A stretch of 64,000 bases of DNA from Verrucomicrobiaceae bacterium (GTDB taxonomy: Bacteria; Verrucomicrobiota; Verrucomicrobiia; Verrucomicrobiales; Verrucomicrobiaceae), in the NCBI GenBank assembly GCA_016795365.1, contig JAEUHN010000040.1:124001-188000 (forward strand), written 5' to 3'. The translations under genes were made by a program, and so were the position numbers. Position 1 is the first letter of the stretch. Every line of letters begins with the position of its first letter. The notes beneath the pieces were generated by a model that saw only the letters and a list, made by a program, of their open reading frames with translations, made no database searches and was not told the origin of the DNA. Positions 62,501-64,000 of this stretch are shown here, piece by piece.

Positions 62501-62612
62501 CAAGTATCAACTGTAGAAGCGCAAGCCACTGAACTAAGCGAGCTGACTGGCTCTGACGCAAATGAGCAAGGGTGGCTGAACCTAAATACCTACGGTGATG
62601 ATTGATGATCAT
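56598..62612 (-). CDS. Giant secreted protein: thrombospondin-type-3-like Ca-binding repeats plus lipase-like domain
   Basis: The 2004-residue protein has a signal-peptide-like N-terminus (about 1-46, ending SRADDE). Residues about 70-640 are rows of DxDxDG calcium-binding repeats (DSDGDHITNADE and many more), including a recurring unit of about 35 residues: DWNSNGVND, DSDGDG, ADSHP. A 13-Gly run at about 1015-1027 links to a large middle part (PVIWPPEYSQDFGWKVATGE onward). The C-terminal ~250 residues form an alpha/beta hydrolase with VHVHGWRMEYAETQTWAQTT, FAAFRWPTF, and KNVMAHSMGNVVAGSAF (Ser1777), similar to DUF900-type lipases. It is probably a cell-surface or released hydrolase stiffened by calcium. 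Confidence 0.8.
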   Translation of the reverse strand: MIINHHRRYLGSATLAHLRQSQSARLVQWLALLQLILASPAPTSRADDEVVGDGTPGSVIASDTLTTTETSTQDSDGDHITNADEMVLGTSAYNPDTDYDGITDADEVTITGTSPTSSDTNTDGISDYNEFYGNTSVDTTILGDGVTPYDWDGDGITDPNDPNPTDAVNNEWDTDGDYVVDSQDSSPWNAYVWSDWNSNGVNDDVEPNGAGGSISNDNDGDGVANDSDSNPNDVFLSNDWNLNGVNDDQEDSDGDGVINSADSHPNNNTLWCDWNSNGVNDHTESGVQDSDGDGYADNADSHPQNLALWCDWNNDGSNDNGQVAAVDEDGDGFDSLTDTDPGNPMLWCDHNRNGVNDSDESYGGITYSGSSTTESQGLSPEDRALAIQMGLDPDNLPPGWKASMAIGDSDGDGYYDNADSHAGNPQLWNDWNNNGFNDETEIPPDSDGDGVSDSEDSLPLDTDNDGLPDVQEAEHWTSAFVPDSDGDGLKDGEEVFSTHTDPTNVDTDSDGATDYEESVVYQTNPLVSTPSSEWISVSTNLPYDQDWDRDGMPNSYETAWAPLLNPLDPMDAQGDLDSDGKTNLQTYMEGLSPVAVSMADKDGDGITDIEEDYWNRQKPGLCNKSRFADAFEDPDGDGLLTGEEIRRSINIRTRWLAETNQLETSVVALRAKFPAVGSKPSIIPDSYLAGGGTQPSELGLQFEFQLNKRLGTLKTVTTGAAFFILNPARQEQDNGHLNESRLWQWLAEAYPVSGGTGSPQAGASAAQTLAAQNPGWKRLHSYEAYRDFVEGCVLIEEKKRASSAGDQALLNVLDSRFGQLFYLYDYGSHSPVSRDLVMDSRITWRCPVIDVTTWGINYVDTPPVGVPDGFDKWRADKYPALSPLARETQPAAHPPASDDIDRDGLPNAWEGYYNFDWRDWRDGGTTGSYVENDYSLVENLRRDPDRDGLSNLWEYYLATNPTLKDTDGDGVNDGVEVLWSPQPGGATNPQVKPSLADHPEFTTMPEHPSDIFDAGGGGGGGGGGGGGDPPPVIWPPEYSQDFGWKVATGEKLTYFTYNFSHVWDEASARYFGQHEFTRPGLGIDWSFSDEPTIEYNDAKAFEDIYLEQLRAVPFGYDDTTGSWGNIMAIGQWIREEKYRQGQLLSLDSISGLGYGRSACFASIVTARAEEFADEPRVFNAIALMDTSVAGRVGSSLLATTTLSFYVPAGNRWANAFGWSASGGAGGSFGFRVASGLRDPETSGFARGLFVSPLPSSPGVTRTVTYFPVDLDIYLPRPDDDPKPEKRNDGEEDDPDKTAIIFRSPFDEENSPIPGHQPRTEEVAKLTIAPTSMPNEDLLKPAFRLSFSPGSGPERRFQVYRDTALSREVYAYNTVFPDIHSLTSLYIKPLRGSDLEGEKITLQVRINNRWIDADEVKFRLLPVDLAIDADRNGTITSGETASQAKPFRFWINNDDDPNTLGDDVESAMTENEEMTPNFEDWRSAPTSGHIDGLRDLEDFTRLHMTLPADIVQKAASGEAQIGFKWVDGSGPRIRLYKAADAAGGLEYLTDPQKGNEQCSGDYYQSVADVKGTQAVYLPASYWQGTTSQGGKRCFLFEGCEEGTARLATVIKLGSSQEVSAPGPWIKIMDVRRMFERAKVAAPYAEPDDIPDAWVTGDDPDPVLSHASDPWGYPFEADPDEAKQYIVHVHGWRMEYAETQTWAQTTFKRLWHHGFKGRFAAFRWPTFSAETDLMAELNPINGRLTYNDSEYRAWLSGNALAGYVNSLPSGYTKNVMAHSMGNVVAGSAFRAGMSGVSRYAMFNAAMAHMAYGTTQREYPTRATPDTASDVETNSLGLHNKFNPMATTAINFYLTQDFAMGAWQFNHAQNKPENLPTFFTGRYWSYFPNFPHNVYGSTLTYPPGLDGIGQKMWYNITTGNASGAGNLSLTGGRQVTKIPESMAYVAQSRSKPAGNTSFTAGSVQFSESMDGYGFGEEHSAEWVYSVQKSFECYTRLLRQFGIDTHPN
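59532..59570 (-). repeat. Poly-glycine codon run in the giant exoprotein
   Basis: Thirteen consecutive Gly codons (mixed GGA/GGC/GGT, reading the minus strand) lie between DA and DPPP. The mixed codons make slippage less likely than in a pure run, but the trinucleotide repeat is still a plausible length-variable linker. Confidence 0.9.
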
Positions 62613-62857
62613 AGAGGTCGGTAGTTGGAAAATCCCGACTTTTTTAGTTAAAGCCGTCTGCTTTTACTAATTCCAACCTTGGTCCGTCAAGGAAAGTTTC
62701 CGTCGCCACACTTGAATCGGTGAGGACTCCGCCTTCGGCTCCCGTCCTGGGAGTCCAGCATGCCACGGGATGCAAACTCTTGCACCCGTCACTTCGATAG
62801 CCATGGGCGTGATTCCCGTAGCCGTTAGCACCGATGGGAGCGCTGTGGCAATGCGTG
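62613..62857. other. Intergenic interval upstream of the giant exoprotein gene
   Basis: This 245-bp gap carries no convincing gene. An 81-codon minus-strand frame (62644-62889) lacks an identifiable domain and overlaps the TPR gene's end. A short hairpin (CTCCC with GGGAG near 62741-62755) is visible. The promoter of the exoprotein gene should lie at its left side. Confidence 0.5.
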
Positions 62858-64000
62858 CTACTGCGCAGCGAGCGAGTCTTTCTGCTCAAGCTGCTGAATG
62901 ATAGACGGAAGTTTGGGATGCTGTGGTTGCAGCCTCAGCGCCTTGCGGAAGCACTCCAGAGCGGCAGTTGGCTGGTTTGTGGACTGGTAAAAGGCTCCCA
63001 AGGCAATGTGGGCATACAGGTGCTCCGGCTGTGTGGTCACAACGCGCTTGAGCCAGCCCGCGCCCTCATGCTCACGACCCACATTGATGAGGGCGATGGC
63101 GTATTGGTATTGGATGTCCACTGAGTGGCCAAACTGGGGAATCGCGGCGACGGTCTTCTCAATCGCTTGGATGGCATCTGGATGCCGCTTGAGCGCATTG
63201 AGCAAGGCAAAGCGATTGAGCTGACCGCGTGCAAAGAGCGGCTCCATCTCCACAGCTTTCTCAGTGCATCGGAGGGCTTCTTCATGCTCCTTTCTCTCGT
63301 AATGGGCAACGCCGAGATTCGCCCACACCCGATACTTGCCCGGGCTCTTGGCCGCCGTGTCCTGCCAGAGCGAGAGCTTGGTGCTCCAAACGTCGTTACG
63401 ATTCCATGTGGCAAGCCCGAGACCCAAAATGCTGACGGAGGCGGCGACAGGTGCCAGGTGCAGCAGGAACTCATGCTCCATGAACTGCTCCCGCACCCAG
63501 TTCAACGCCCAGGCCACCACGATGAAGAACCCGATGGAGGCCATGTAACTGCGATGCTCGGCCACGAGGTCGGGCAAGGGCACCGCACCCGACGAAGGGA
63601 AAAGGCAGATGAAGAACCAAAGCAGAAACACCAGCGGCACTCGATGCTGAGGCTGTCTGCCGTTTCGCCGCATGATCCACCACGCGGCCCCGAGGAGTGC
63701 TGAGAAGATGGCGATCGCACGCAGCACCGGCCCCTGGAACACATGATGGTAGAGAGGCCACTCAGGATCGATGTTCTGCCCAGTGGGCCAGACGAGCATT
63801 CGCAGGTAATGCAGCACGACCGTCAGCTGGGTGATGAAGTAGTGTGAGTGGTCCCAGGGCTGCTCCTTGAGGTTAGCCAGGTGGATGGCGGCCATCAGAC
63901 CAAAGTTGTCCGGGCTTTGTGCCCAGGCGACCAGCAGCATGAAACCCGGAATCACAGGCAGGCAGAGCAGCAATGGCAATGCTCTTTTCATGGCTTTGCC
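62858..64000 (-). CDS. TPR-containing polytopic membrane protein (cut by window edge)
   Basis: At least 380 residues are visible, and the frame is open to the right edge. An ATG at 63991 may be internal, because homologous architectures have more helices upstream. Hydrophobic helices (about 5-25, 85-110, 120-140, 155-175, 182-205 counting from that Met) precede TPR units: KYRVWANLGVAHYERKEHEE, YQYAIALINVGREHEGAGWL, LYAHIALGAFYQSTNQPTAA. The arrangement resembles bacterial TMTC-like or O-mannosyl/PMT-related proteins with C-terminal TPRs, possibly glycosyltransferases. The catalytic end, if any, is outside the window. Confidence 0.75.
   Translation of the reverse strand, partial: GKAMKRALPLLLCLPVIPGFMLLVAWAQSPDNFGLMAAIHLANLKEQPWDHSHYFITQLTVVLHYLRMLVWPTGQNIDPEWPLYHHVFQGPVLRAIAIFSALLGAAWWIMRRNGRQPQHRVPLVFLLWFFICLFPSSGAVPLPDLVAEHRSYMASIGFFIVVAWALNWVREQFMEHEFLLHLAPVAASVSILGLGLATWNRNDVWSTKLSLWQDTAAKSPGKYRVWANLGVAHYERKEHEEALRCTEKAVEMEPLFARGQLNRFALLNALKRHPDAIQAIEKTVAAIPQFGHSVDIQYQYAIALINVGREHEGAGWLKRVVTTQPEHLYAHIALGAFYQSTNQPTAALECFRKALRLQPQHPKLPSIIQQLEQKDSLAAQ

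Noticed and set aside
62644-62889. Minus-strand 81-codon frame between the giant exoprotein and TPR genes
   Set aside because: No domain or credible start context was seen, and it overlaps the end of the TPR gene by 32 bases.
1-64000. tRNA, rRNA, integrase or prophage
   Set aside because: No cloverleaf-like segments, rRNA blocks, recombinase motifs or phage structural genes were noticed while reading both strands; short RNAs could still be missed by eye.

Overview
The window looks like a chromosomal segment of a Verrucomicrobiota bacterium close to the Prosthecobacter/Verrucomicrobium group. This is inferred from gene content: two 'PVC-type' haem proteins (a CxxCH beta-propeller protein and a PSD1/DUF1549-DUF1553 protein), a formylglycine sulfatase, several secreted hydrolases, a large Ca-binding-repeat exoprotein, and an LpxA that implies lipid A and an outer membrane. 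No rRNA, tRNA, CRISPR array, integrase or transposase was seen. Coding density is high, apart from one repeat-rich gap of about 660 bp.

Layout. 1-721: a divergent pair, a truncated acyltransferase and a FabZ-like hotdog dehydratase. 726-10085: a minus-strand operon of the MoxR/DUF58/BatA-like/VWA type with a large coiled-coil membrane protein at its head. It is interrupted by an opposite-strand toxin-antitoxin pair, a four-helix-bundle cassette flanked by inverted repeats, and a small unknown gene. 10178-17233: sulfatase, secreted alpha/beta hydrolase, a lipoprotein archaemetzincin, the large haem-binding propeller protein and an SMP-30 lactonase.

17531-24819 is the most unusual part. An orthocaspase, a SIR2-type NADase, and a membrane-spanning STAND NTPase with C-terminal WD40 repeats form an apparent operon. 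It converges, with a 13-bp gap, on a CHAT protease gene whose N-terminal region resembles the macro-like domain of M17 aminopeptidases. This has the parts list of an NTP-gated, NAD-depleting, protease-executing conflict or regulated-death system. Hairpins lie before the first gene and between the first two.

24901-43402 mixes housekeeping genes (uxaC, argS, lpxA, a dihydroorotase, a creB-creC two-component pair) with an ExeM-like extracellular nuclease, a PAP-like phosphatase, a two-domain esterase-like protein, and a three-gene group of two RlaP-like nucleotidyltransferases around an HD hydrolase. 43480-54925 holds the PSD1 gene, which carries a 93-bp palindromic element within its reading frame, an aminotransferase, a minus-strand run ribD-clpP-antitoxin-toxin-M32 carboxypeptidase, a lone GspF-like protein, a GT-C-like membrane protein and an AlkD-like glycosylase. 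54926-64000 holds a 134-bp interrupted palindrome, a carboxypeptidase-regulatory-domain protein coupled to a 2004-residue thrombospondin-type-3/lipase exoprotein, and a TPR membrane protein running off the right edge.

Starts were moved inward from the longest reading frame wherever a signal peptide, known N-terminus or neighbour spacing favoured it. All functional names come from reading motifs by eye; no database search was possible.
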